NCBI GenBank assembly: GCA_902806595.1
Contig: CADCXC010000011.1
Coordinates: forward strand, 1,240,001 to 1,304,000
Reading direction: 5' to 3'
Source: Pyrenopolyporus hunteri
Taxonomy: Eukaryota > Ascomycota > Sordariomycetes > Xylariales > Hypoxylaceae
Length of the DNA: 64,000 nucleotides
The notes under the pieces were generated by a model. It did not search any database. It was not told the origin of the DNA and saw nothing but the letters and a program-made list of their open reading frames with translations. The position numbers and the translations under genes were made by a program. Shown here piece by piece: positions 1-10,711 of the stretch. The first letter of the stretch is position 1. The number at the start of each line of letters is the position of its first letter.

Positions 1-538
1 CGGTGGCGGGAACCTCGGGCAAACTGCACGGTCAAGCGTTCGCCCATGAAGTCAGATCCATCTTATCGTTCATATTAGCCAGGGAAACAACGGAGTGATC
101 AGGTGGGACGGTGGCCAGAAACGGTCCAAGACGTACGGAAAGCTGCAGCAACGGCCCAGGGTTAGCTCATGAACTTATACTCTACGGGGATATGTTTCTA
201 TACGGAGACACGCGAGGGTGAGGCGGGAGGTTTTGAGGAATGCTTACCAGGAACAACATCGCGCGCATCCATGGGATCCTTGTATTCGATGAAGCCGAAT
301 CCATTCATCAGCTTGACCTCGGTGATTTCGCCAGTGCCATGGGTTGCGAAATGGGCTTCCACATCAGCCTTGGTCGCTGGACGGAAGTGTTAGCAGCAAC
401 GACAGGGCGACACCAAGCTTAGCTCGAAACCTCGTTACACGGTAACAAGAGGCCTAAGCAAGCATGCGAGTACAACTTACCGCCCTTCGGCAGGTTGCCC
501 AGGTAGAGCCGCGTAGCAGAGACCTCGGTGGACGCCAT
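1..538 (-). CDS. SR-type RRM splicing factor (Srp2/Npl3-like), 5' part only
   Basis: The minus strand encodes the N-terminus of an RNA-binding protein; the rest lies beyond base 1. Exons read as 481-538, 248-376, 137-142 and 1-61. The first begins MASTEVSATRLYLGNLPKG, a textbook RNP2 strand, and exon 2 carries KLMNGFGFIEY, the RNP1 strand of an RRM. After the junctions the frame continues AFHGSDFMGERLTVQFARG, the end of RRM1 in fungal Srp2-like SR proteins. Family members bind exonic enhancers and shuttle pre-mRNA through splicing and export in the nucleus. Introns are 104 bp (377-480), 105 bp (143-247) and 75 bp (62-136), with GTAAGT, GTAAGC and GTACGT donors. Exon 3 is only 6 nt; it is inferred because AFHG is the expected family sequence, whereas skipping it also keeps frame. 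Family assignment is firm; the second RRM and RS/RGG tail cannot be seen. Confidence 0.85.
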
Positions 539-2151
539 GATTGCGATGGGGAGATGCTTGGTGGGAACCCGGACTCAGGATGGATGGTGAACAGAAGCTG
601 AGGGGTCCACGTGCGTCGTAAAGTTCAGGATGAAGACTCTGCAGGCCTTCGCAAAAAACAGGAACAGACCAGGTATGAACGTCAAAGGAATTGATATCCG
701 GTCAGATGAATTGCGGTTGGCGTTGGCGCATGAACCTCTACACAGGAGCCAGGAAACCGGATGGAAAACCCCGGCGGAGGAGGCAAACCTGGAGTTGTCA
801 AAAGGTGCGCGGGCAAACGAAAACGGCCAAGTGGGAAAGGGAGGGTAGAAGAGATAGACCGGCTAGCGAAAAGACGTGGTTGGGGGAAAAGGAAAAAGAT
901 GGTAAGAGGGAAACAATGGAGGAGGCGGTTATGTGGTATGTGTGGTATGTGTGGTAGTATCTAGGCAGGTCGTAGTAGTATTATGACCCGGACACTTGCT
1001 GCTTGGTGGTTTTATTAAAGTTGACAAGTGATTGATTTGCTGCAGAGATCGAAGTGTGATGGGTTGAGAATGGAAGAGACCAACTGGGCTGGACTAACCT
1101 GACGGCCGTGGAAGAAGAGAAAGGTGTGAAAAGGGCACGGTGCACCTTGCACCTTTTTTTCGAAAATGTGGAGGCGGCAGAGAGTGGAGGCAGATTTTTG
1201 TCGTTCCAGATCCTGACCCCGCACGGACCGAAAGCAGCAGCAACATCAGGTACATACCCGTATGTACCTACCTACATGTTATAGTGTACATACCTACCTA
1301 CCTAGGTACATACCTACCTATGTATATATATTAGTGCATGTACCTCGGTGGCTAAGGTATCAACCCGGTACTATGTAAACTCCAAGTGGGCCTTACATTG
1401 CCATTGGCGTCAATTCTCTTTACGCGGATTAGATCTCGGGTACCTCGTACCTTAATGAAGGTACCATAGCAGGTACATGTACCTTACCTTACGGCTGGGG
1501 CGTCTTTGGAAGAGCTTCGCTTCTGGTACTATAGGGTAGCAGCTATGGATATACCCAGGTAGGTGGATGGAAAGTTTGGTCAACTAATTTCCCATCAACC
1601 AATTCCACGGGGACATGTCTTCTAAGATTGATCGCATCCGAAGCAGAAGAGCAAGAGCCCTTACACGGGCGTAAATAGCAACATACCTACCTACCTAGGT
1701 ACATATGTGTATATCTAATGTATACCATGCGGGAGATATGCAGGACATATGTATCGAGGTTCTTACATTAACCTCTACATATAATATGTACACGCCCGCC
1801 TCGCCTCTTGCTCCTTGCGATCACCCCTCGAATCCGAACATGGATGCAATCAAGCGAGCGCCTCACTCTCCTCCTACCAGGAGGTAGCGGTAGCTCTCGA
1901 TACGACGACACTCAGCGCCCTTGCGCATTGATACCATTGAACCTTGGTGTTGTACACCGCCCAAACCACGAGGTATTAAATAGGAGGTAACCATAGTATT
2001 CGTGAACGCCTCGGAAACATCCTAGAACTAACTGGTCCAAACGCCAATGCTATGCTGTGTAGAAGAAATGCCCACCCAGACGCGTCAAGCTTCGCTAAAC
2101 AGAATATCAATCAGCTCATCCATAATGGTGAAAGTTAAATGCGAACTACGA
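539..2151. other. Intergenic interval, no gene seen
   Basis: This interval lies upstream of the RRM gene and downstream of the MDM1-type gene. It holds a short TATGTGTGG tandem repeat at 930-957 and blocks of TACCTACC/TAGGTACA words near 1250-1335, 1440-1500, 1550-1565 and 1680-1715. Open frames in it are short and show no family signature. The promoter of the minus-strand RRM gene should lie in the first few hundred bases. Confidence 0.6.
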
Positions 2152-5100
2152 CTATTCGTTAGCACGGTAGCACGGCGACACGGTCTTGGATTCGCGCGGT
2201 ATAACGTACTTTAACCTCGAGTTATTGAGAGTCGCGAAGATCCTGCGGCTTGCGGCTTGCGCATTCAGTCGTCCAACCACGTTCCCAGCCAAATCCGGGA
2301 CAAGAGTAGCTAGCATCAAGCTTGCCTCTCTCCGAGTTCGTGCTTTTTCTGATGATGTCCTTGGCTGCCTATTCCTGTTGATCTGTCCGTCGGGCCACAT
2401 GCTGTTCTTCAGGAGGTCGATGTATTTGAGAATAGCATCCTCTTGGATCAATACTTTGAAGTTGTCCCTTACTTTTCGCTCGATCGTACCTCCGAGCATC
2501 TGGTGTAAGACGACCACGACGGCGCGCCCACGGAGCCAGTTGTTGCCTCGGTTAAGCCCGAAGATTTCCAGGAAGATGTCGCATATCGGTTTGATGAAAG
2601 GCTCAAGTTCTTTATTCTCAAAAGCATTCAGTTCTGCCTCGGCTTCGGCAGTCGTTATCGCATCCTCGTTAACCCCGAGCGGCATCGTGCTCATCTGGCT
2701 TGTAGCCGCCGCAATTAGATTCTGCCCCGCCACCGAAAGTTGGTCTAGGACCGGTATATTCCCCAGGATATCTTCCATACCGTCAGCAACGGAGTCGTAT
2801 AAGCGCGTAATCATGTCCTTTTTGTCTTCCCGGCTCATGAGGTCCTCCCCTTGAGCAATGACGCTCTGTGATAAAAAGGCCCGCAGGTCCCTGCTGCGAC
2901 ACACGTCTGGGAGCAAAAGTAGCTGACTCAAGTATCGTTCCAAGGCATCGCGCCGCTTGCGAAGAAAATCGCTCTGGAGTTTTAGGACCACCCTCCGTCG
3001 CGGAAACTCTAGGTTCCGCACTGACGGATACCTATCCCGCAATTTTTGGTGGAGCTCGTGGAATTCGCTATACCGTCGCGTCACGATCCAAGTGGCTGCT
3101 GGCATCTTTTCGCCCGCGTCCCTCTTCACTTCAATGACGTAGAGGGCAAACTCTTTCCCATCTTCGTCCCGTCCGACCTGAATAGATTTAATTTTGATCG
3201 AGGCGCGTCCGTATAAGCTGTTGTCGTTCTCTTGGATCACATACTGTTGCCGCTGTAACTCTTTGCGCCGAATTTCCCTCTCGAGACTTGCTTTTGACTT
3301 TCGTAGAATGCGCAGTTCGGCCGTGTTGTTGGTCAATTCCGCCTTTTTCGTTAGTGATTCTACAACGGCTTCCTGTGCGACGAGCCGTTCAATATCATTC
3401 GTAAGGGCTGAAATAGCCTCCGCAAGGCCCAAGTCGCCAGGTGCAGCTTCGTGTACCTCGTCTTCGACGTCGCCGGCCTCTTCTTCATTATGACCTTCCT
3501 GTTCGTCCGACAAGAACTTGTCTTCGTCCCCAAAGAGATCGTCATCCATAAACACGCCAATCCTAGATGCTGCACTTACGAGCCCAAGAGACGCTAAACT
3601 AGGCTTCTCGACCTCCTTTCCAGAGTGCGCCGAACGTTGCTGGTCTAATGAGCCCCTGGCTGAGCCATTGTCTTGAGCCGAGAATATACTCGAGGCTCCG
3701 TCATCATTTCCAAACAACGACTCACGAAGGTCCTCCGCGGTTTGTGGTCGATCGTTTTCCATGATATTATTCAGCGCCTCCTCCATCGCCTGCACGACCT
3801 GGGTATCCGGTACCGGCTTCAAAGGCTCCTGATCAAGACTTAAGATCGAGTCCGCCATCGGGTCGTGATCCGCGTCATCATCATCGAACAATGGCGAAGC
3901 CGTGCCGTCATCCAACGACCTTCGATGGCCCATTAACGGATCTGGACTATATTAACGTTCGTCGCAATAGCTTTTGGGTCCGGGGCAGACAAACCTTGTC
4001 TAACCTGGCCGTTAGACGTATTGATCCTCGGGTTAAGCCTTGCTCCGGATGTAGACCTTATTCCATGCAGCTGTGAGGTCCGAACTGAGGGGGGATTAGT
4101 GGCCGGTCCCGCCTGAGTCTGCTGAGCCGCAGATATATTCTTCGACGCCTCTTCTGCTGCTAGAGCCTTATAGAAGAGATCTGACTTTTTAAACGCATCG
4201 AGGTATTTAGACTGCATATCCTCGAGTACGGCGCTCTGGGTCCGTAGCACAGCCCGACGCGCCTTATAGTACTGTGCCGGAGTCGCTGCTTTACCGGCGT
4301 CTAGGAACTCGCGAATAGCGCGCCGTGAACTCGCCGGAACGTTGAGTTCCTTCCTAGATAAGTATGCTTGGTCAATTTGAGCAAGGTCTGTACGATCGGA
4401 TTCCGTCCAGGGACTTAAGGTTGAAGGCAACTGCTCGTCGTCGGGACCATCGTCCTCCAAGGGGTTTCGTAGGCCATCTACAACCAACCAAAACTGCACA
4501 AGAGACATCAAGCCTTGTCTATCCATATACTCCATGAAATAAGAAAGGCCCGATGTGTCGCGCAGTATCTCAACCAAAGAGGCATTCTCAAGCCTTGAAA
4601 ATCCGATATTAGGCGGCGGAGTGCTCGACAAGGGGATGTGTCGTCCATCACCACCCGCAGCTAGTTGTTGAACTCTCTGATCTAGAAGTCGCTTACCCAT
4701 CTCTAATCGGCGAATGTAGATTGGGTCCTGTCCTGGGTGCTGGGAATCCCTCTTCAGCTGACTCGCTACTTCACTTCGAAACCGCCTTGCGTCAGACAAG
4801 TTATTAAGTTTTCGAATCGTGCGGATGAACTTTTCGAACCGGCGCTCGCTGTCTCCTGGAGAAAGTCGCGGGAATGCTACCGGTCGAGAACTCTTTGGCG
4901 GCGGCGACGCATGCGCATCTAAGGCTGCGCGAAGCTTACGGACAGTAGTGCGGTCTTGCAGCATACTTCGGCCGTAGTTTTCCATTAACTGATTCCACGT
5001 ATCGGGCTCAGACAGTAGTTGCAAGGTAGGGAACAAGACGGCACAAGCGACGATTTCGCGAATGATGCTAAATACGGACCGACTGTTAAGCAAGCTACTA

Positions 5101-5828
5101 GGAAGTACTCTTGGTAGAATCTTAGCGACCATAGTCCGTAGGTGGTCTTGCTGTACCAGCTTCGTATCCGAATAAGCCAAAGACGCGGCAGGGTGTAGCT
5201 TGCCGTCTTTGTACTTTGCAGCGATTGCCAGGTCCAATTCTTCCGATTCCGTGACATCCCGATTCAACTTGCGGCCGCGCACCGCTCTCTCGGCGTCGTA
5301 GGAGTCCCGAAAGTGAGCCGTCAGGATAGGGACGATCCTACCGGTTACAACCTCTACCAGATCCGTTTCCAGAAGACGGTCTCGGATTTTGGCTAGCGCA
5401 TGTCTTATGGCCTTATCCACCTCGTTCGGGAAAACAGGGTTTTTGCTTATGTTCGAATACCATGACTTGACAAAGTCCCGTACGATCAGCTCGAGCAAAT
5501 CGTCCAATGCGTTGGAAACAGCGGGAGAGTCGGGATACAGAGGAGTTTTCGTATAGGCTTGTCGAATTCGCAAGGCGGTGGTCTCCTTATGCCAGGATGT
5601 AGTACCTAAAAAGCTGACTGCATTGGGTCGTGAGGATCTGTTTCGCTGGCTATAGGTCGAGCCCCGAGAGGTTAGAAGCAAGAGGAAACAGGCGAGGAGG
5701 GTTACTATGGCGCCGCCGACGAAGGCGTATCCCATCCATCGAATGGTAGGAAACCAACTGGTAGCATAGCCCCATGCGATGAAGCAGACAACGCCAGCGT
5801 AACTGACATCTCTCCCCTTAAGGGCCAT
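2152..5828 (-). CDS. MDM1: MDM1-type sorting nexin (PXA-RGS-PX-nexin C)
   Basis: Two exons (3995-5828 and 2152-3941) encode 1207 residues, close to yeast Mdm1 (1127). Two hydrophobic segments at about 10-27 and 33-53 would anchor the protein in the ER. A PXA domain follows at about 105-285, an RGS-like domain at about 417-560 (RDTSGLSYFMEYMDRQG), an acidic linker, a coiled-coil stretch near 790-845, a PX domain at about 859-970 with the phosphoinositide-binding RRYSEF at 900-905, and a C-terminal nexin domain at about 1044-1159. Mdm1-family proteins tether ER to vacuole/lysosome and lipid droplets. The 53 bp intron (3942-3994, GTTTGT donor, CCAG acceptor) is inferred: without it the first frame ends in a TAATG where a second frame opens, which would wrongly split the gene. 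With it the frame reads GQVRQDPLMGHRRSL and total length is divisible by three. Antisense open frames inside it are shadows. Confidence 0.92.
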
Positions 5829-6635
5829 ACTCAGGTTGCGGTGGCTTTGATATCGGCCTCATGATTTGCTTGTGGAATTGGCGGGTTATCGATTATCGTA
5901 GGAATCGTAAATGACGGCGAGCCGAAGGCCAAGATGCTTATCGATTGAGCTGCAACCTGTCTAACGCGATAAGGGACGAGGTACCTCGGTACACATACGA
6001 AGGTACCTACCTTATGTTGTTTTCCATACAGGCACTGTACGGACCTGGCCATGTACCCCGTATGCAAACATGTATTCAATGGGGGCTGCATACAGGTAGG
6101 TACATGTATAATACCTGAGGTACTTAGGGATGTACCAGGTACTTGATCGCGTCGTGCTGTTCCCATTCGATTCTTGAGCAGTACATGGAGTTGTTTCTTT
6201 TTAGGAGGGAAAATAGGAATCGCCTCAATGTGGAAGAACCATATATACCGCCTAGGTAAGTAGAGCAAGAATTATAATCATCGTAGATGTGTAGCCTCAT
6301 TATCCGAGTCCGTCCAGGTAAACCAGGTCAGTTACCTAGGTCATCACTTATGTGGTATGTGGTAATTATTAATATCTACAAAGCGTGAATTGTCAAGATA
6401 TATAATTGCTCGCTCAACTTTGACATCGCACAGTACTGACAGGTACCTAATGGATTAGGTGTGGCCATGGGGTATCTCTTTATTGCAAGGCAATGGCCGC
6501 ACGAATGGCTTTTCCAAGACTTCCGTCTAACTTTCTTCTAGTCCAGCGTCTAACTCTCTTCATATTCGCCACGATGCTAACTTTTTCGTTGCCATTCCCC
6601 AGTAGACCGCTCTATAGAACATTGAAGCCGTATAA
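5829..6635. other. Intergenic interval, MDM1 promoter side
   Basis: The sequence lies upstream of the MDM1-type gene and downstream of TRM8. It is rich in GTACCT/AGGTAC and CATGTAC words between about 5980 and 6135, and again near 6255-6345. A 145-codon minus-strand frame (5831-6268) runs through these repeats; it has no recognisable domain and was not called. Confidence 0.6.
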
Positions 6636-7545
6636 TCACCACTGAGGATCTTCTAAGCGTCGGAATAGGGCGACGAATTTCTCTCCCTTGTTTCTTTCAA
6701 CCTTCTTCCCTTCTTCAGTTTCCGTCCTCATGACTTTCACGCATGGGTCAGCATCCTGCTCGTCTTCGGGGACTCTCTGGAATGAAGGATGGGCTTCAAA
6801 GTGCTGCACCATCCACTGATGAAGGTTCTCCACGTCTGTGATGGTGTACACGATTCCACCAGGCCTCAGGACGTACGCGTACTCTGAATTGAGCGTGGCA
6901 GATACGATCCTGGCCTTGTGCTTGCGCTGCTTGAAGTGCGGGTCGGGAAAGCAGATGAAGATCTTCGATAGTTGTTCCTTTCGAAAGAAATTCGGTAGGA
7001 ATTTCATAGTGTTGGCCCGCAGGCAGCCAATATTTTGATACTGCTTCTGTTCGGAGTCCTTCGCCCGGAGCGCCTTGATCCTGTCCTGAACGAATTCTGC
7101 TACTTGCGATCGAATTTCCATGCCCAGAAGTAAGGTATCCGGCATTACGGGTGATAAAGCTACGAGTAGGCCTCCATAGCCGCAGCCTATATCTGCAACC
7201 TCAACATCTTTGCTAAGTTTCCTCGGGGACATGTCCGCTGTGTTTTCAGCGCTGTCAGTTGTCTGTGGAGTTGAAATTTGAGGTGCATCTGCAACAAATG
7301 CGGGAAATAATGTGGACCAATCCATGTCTTCAGGTCTGACTGGACTATAGCGAATCAGCACGATAGGATCCCGTAATGACATCAAAATATTGGTAGACGT
7401 ACTATGTTAATCTATGGTCCGAGAAAGGATTCGCGTGTGCTCGCTGACGATAGAACCTCTTCCTGGGCATGTTCGCTACGCCATTCTCTTTAAAAGCTTG
7501 GCGGTAGTCCTGCCGCTTCTGCTTCTTGTTTGGAGGCCCAGGCAT
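6636..7545 (-). CDS. TRM8: tRNA (guanine-N7-)-methyltransferase catalytic subunit
   Basis: Two exons (7403-7545 and 6636-7344) give 283 residues; yeast Trm8 has 286. The enzyme forms m7G46 in the variable loop of tRNAs, using S-adenosylmethionine, in complex with the WD protein Trm82. The N-terminus is the basic family leader ending RKRFYRQRAHANPFSDHR. The 58 bp intron (7345-7402, GTACGT donor, CTATAG acceptor) joins it as HRLTYPVRPEDMDW, which matches the family; unspliced, the frame stops at once. The SAM-binding glycine loop DIGCGYGG is at 99-106 and the signature FPDPHFKQRKHK at 180-191. The start at 7545 (MPGPPNKKQKR) is chosen over an upstream in-frame ATG because family proteins start with a short Lys/Arg-rich leader. 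It lies head to head with the GBD/FH3 gene. Confidence 0.95.
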
Positions 7546-8202
7546 GGTTGAGGTCCCAAGCATCCAACGTAGGCCGTATGGCTGCCAATTCCAATCGCAT
7601 AGACGTCGGAGAGAGAGGAATCGGGTTGAAGATGACATGGATTTGAAGCTGAGAGATAGTGGGGTGTTCTAGCTGAAGAAACGGTTACCCTATATGTAGT
7701 GGGGCAGTGTGGACCCACGATAAGCTAGCACTAAGCTGATAAGCGTTACTCTGCAGCGTTTTGCAGCGTTTTGCTCCGGTTCGAGACTGGGTACACCAGG
7801 TACATGCACTAGGTACGGTCGTAGTTGCCGGGGCAACACAACCCCAAATCGTACGGAAAAGGGCGGCCGAATGAGAACTTAAACAAAGTCTGCACGAAAC
7901 GCTGTCGTCGACATACTAAAGCAAAAGCTCAAGCTCAGCCTCGAGGCGTTTCTTCTTTAAACTCGCAATCTTACCACCTTGTCAGCTTCAGCTACCAGAT
8001 GAGGAAAGTTCAACTAGCTGCCCGTTAGAAGCAGGCTCTGCCGTTGGAATACGGTTTTGTCCTCAACGCTGCTTCACGCGACGTATGACGGCAATTGACA
8101 TATCATCATCCATCCTACTCGCGGCATTTTCTGCCTTTGATTATAGGTTCTTTCTTGCTTCATTGCCGATTCGAACGACAAGCATAATACTCTTCAGTCA
8201 TC
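7546..8202. promoter_or_regulatory. Divergent intergenic region between TRM8 and the GBD/FH3 gene
   Basis: Both flanking genes are transcribed outward, so this 657 bp region must contain two promoters. It includes a duplicated GCAGCGTTTT near 7752-7773 and a single GGTTCGAGACT near 7777 that looks like a tRNA B-box but has no matching acceptor stem upstream. A 67-codon open frame at 7825-8028 could be an upstream ORF of the plus-strand transcript; nothing supports translation. Confidence 0.5.
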
Positions 8203-10711
8203 ATGGCATCAATCAACGAATATCATATCTCAGCAAACCTCTCCCCTAGCGCCGGGATACCAAATCAGCATCAGCGTACCAAATCCAAATCCAACGTCCT
8301 AAAGTCCTTCCTCCACCGACGAAACAATTCCGATGGATCCGAGCTACCGCCTACCGATCTATTGATACCCCCGAACCCTCCCTTCGACTCTCAACCCTCG
8401 CCCAGACAGGAGATGGGTGGGTTCCCGAATTTCTCTCGCCCAGCCGCCCTTGGTGAGATCCAACAAAACCAGATGGGCATTTCCTCTCGGACACCTATTA
8501 AACAATACGAGCAACCGGTCACTACTCCGTCTCCGACCAAGAAGGGGTTCAACACATTCTCGACGAAACCATCGGCGGTGAAAGAGGCGGAGAGGTTAGC
8601 TAAGCTAGCGAAACAGAATGAGGGGAAGCCCAAGAAAACGAAGTCGGCCACGAACCTCGTTGGTTTTCTGAGCCGCCCGAAGAGCTCAAAGAATCTCCAC
8701 ACGCTGGCCAACGAGGAAGATATGCGTTCTAGAAAGAACAAGGAGAACCACCCTCCCCAAGAGACACCCCGACCTCCAATTTACGCACAATTCTCTAGCG
8801 GTGCTCTGGAGAAGCAGAGCGAGACGAATCATGGGAAACCCCATCATAAGCAGGACTTACTCAGCCACGCCCCCTCAAACGACGGATCAAGCAGCCGAGC
8901 AACTAAACAGCGACCCAAGTCTTACCACGCGCCCTTCGTACAGTCTGCCGACATGAGGTCGGGGTCAGGCTGCACCAAGGCCTCCCCGTCTAAGGTACAG
9001 AGGGGCCTTCGGCTGTTCACCGGCGGTTCAGGATCACAGGACAGACCACGGTCCGCGGGGCCTGTCGAGCCCGTACTCGACCCGAAGGATATCGACAAGC
9101 ACCTCGAAGCGATGCTTGATCGACGCAATATACCCGAACACCAGAGATACAAGATGCGAAGTTTGGCGGATACTATAAAGATGGAATTTATACGACAGGA
9201 TTGGGCGGAAAGCCGAGGCCTCAATATTAATAGACCGGGGAGCCACGGTAGCGATTCCAGCATGAGCGTCGCCCAAGCGAACGAACAGAACAAGACGAAG
9301 AAGTCCCGAGGCCGGAGCTTTACTTTATCGAGGGGCAAGAAGTCGGCGCCCTCTTCTCCCACGAAGAAGTCGAAAGGCGAAGGTTCCATAGGACGGCATT
9401 TCCGAAGTAGATCCACCGACAGCGTCGCTAGCGAACGACCTTCTTCCGCCGGGTCTGGTTCGGGCGGTGGTATCTTCTCGAAAGTGAAGTCGCAGCAAGG
9501 GCCCGTAGACTTCGTGGCTTACTTGCGTAAGGTGCAGAAGCCAGAGTTGGTAGAGGTCGGCAAGCTGCACAAATTGCGATTACTCCTGCGCAATGAGACG
9601 GTGGCCTGGACAGAGGAGTTCATACGGCAAGGCGGGATGCAAGAGATTGTAGGGCTGCTACACCGCATCATGGAGGTAGAATGGAGGTACGTTGAAAAAG
9701 CAATCCATTTCCTTGACCCAATAACGACGCTAACCCTGATACAGAGAAGAACATGAAGACGCTCTTCTACACGAGAATCTCCTCTGCCTCAAGGCGTTGT
9801 GCACTACAGCCCTTGCATTGCAATATCTCCATTCGATCCAAGCAACTCTATTTCCCGCTCTTTTGCGCATGCTTTTCGATCCTGAAAAGAAGGGACCTAG
9901 TGAATTCACTACTCGTAATATCATCACATCTGTATTGTTCACCTACATACAATCAGCCCCTCCCTCCGACCGCCCCATCCGCGCCAAGACGGTGCTACAC
10001 CATTTACGCGACCCGGAGCCGAAGGAGGACGAACGGCCGGTCGGCTTCGTATTGGAGATGCGCCGGGAACGTCCTTATCGAGTATGGTGCAAGGAAGCCG
10101 TCAGCGTCACGAAGGAGGTATTCTGGATATTCCTACACCATCTAAACGTTGTCTATCTACCTCGAGAGAACGAGTCCAACGAGAGGGATGGTCCATCCGG
10201 AATCGATAGCGCCACTTACATGCAAACTCATTTCCCGCAGGAGAGACCTCCCGTCCCCGCCGCCCCTTACGTTGGTGGCGTGGAATGGGACGCTACGAAC
10301 TATCTCGCGTCGCACCTTGACCTCATGAATGCCATCATCGCCTGTACACCCACAGCAGAAGAGCGCAACGCCCTCCGCAGCCTCTTCCAAATTTCGGGAT
10401 GGGAGCGCTGCATGGGAGGCAGCTTGCGCCTGTGCAAAGAGAAGTTTTACCCCGGCGTGCACGACGGCCTACGGACCTGGGTCGCGGCCGCGGCCGAGGA
10501 CGGCTGGGAGGTGCGAGACGTACGATACGGGCCGCCGGCCGAGTCCAAGAGCCCCAAGAAGAAGCAGGCGGCGGGCGCTGGGAATAAGGGCAAAAGCAAG
10601 GAGGAGGCGCCACCGAGGATCGACATGCCAAAGCTCAATCTTGGCTCGGACGCTGCTGCATATGGCGCGGGTGCTCCCGCTCGGAGACCAAGCGAGAACT
10701 GGCTCTCGTAG
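8203..10711 (+). CDS. Formin-like GBD/FH3 (armadillo) domain protein lacking FH2
   Basis: Exons 8203-9686 and 9745-10711 encode 816 residues. The first 400 or so are basic, Ser/Pro-rich and probably disordered. From the part reading LDPKDIDKHLEAMLDRRNIP onward the sequence resembles the Rho-GTPase-binding/FH3 armadillo module of diaphanous formins, with WTEEFIRQGGMQEIVGLL typical of armadillo helices. The 58 bp intron (9687-9744, GTACGT donor, branch CTAAC, ACAG acceptor) joins EVEWR to EEHEDALLHENLLCLKAL. The protein ends in a Lys-rich tail and has no FH1 or FH2 actin-nucleating region. Stand-alone GBD/FH3 proteins occur in filamentous fungi; a role as a Rho effector in polarity is inference from the fold. 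Domain assignment is fairly good, function open. Confidence 0.82.

Noticed and set aside
2186..2854. 222-codon open frame on the plus strand
   Set aside because: It is antisense to the nexin C-terminal domain of the MDM1-type gene and has no family features.
7770..7805. GGTTCGAGACT resembling a tRNA B-box with a T-stem
   Set aside because: No A-box or pairing acceptor strand at the right distance upstream.
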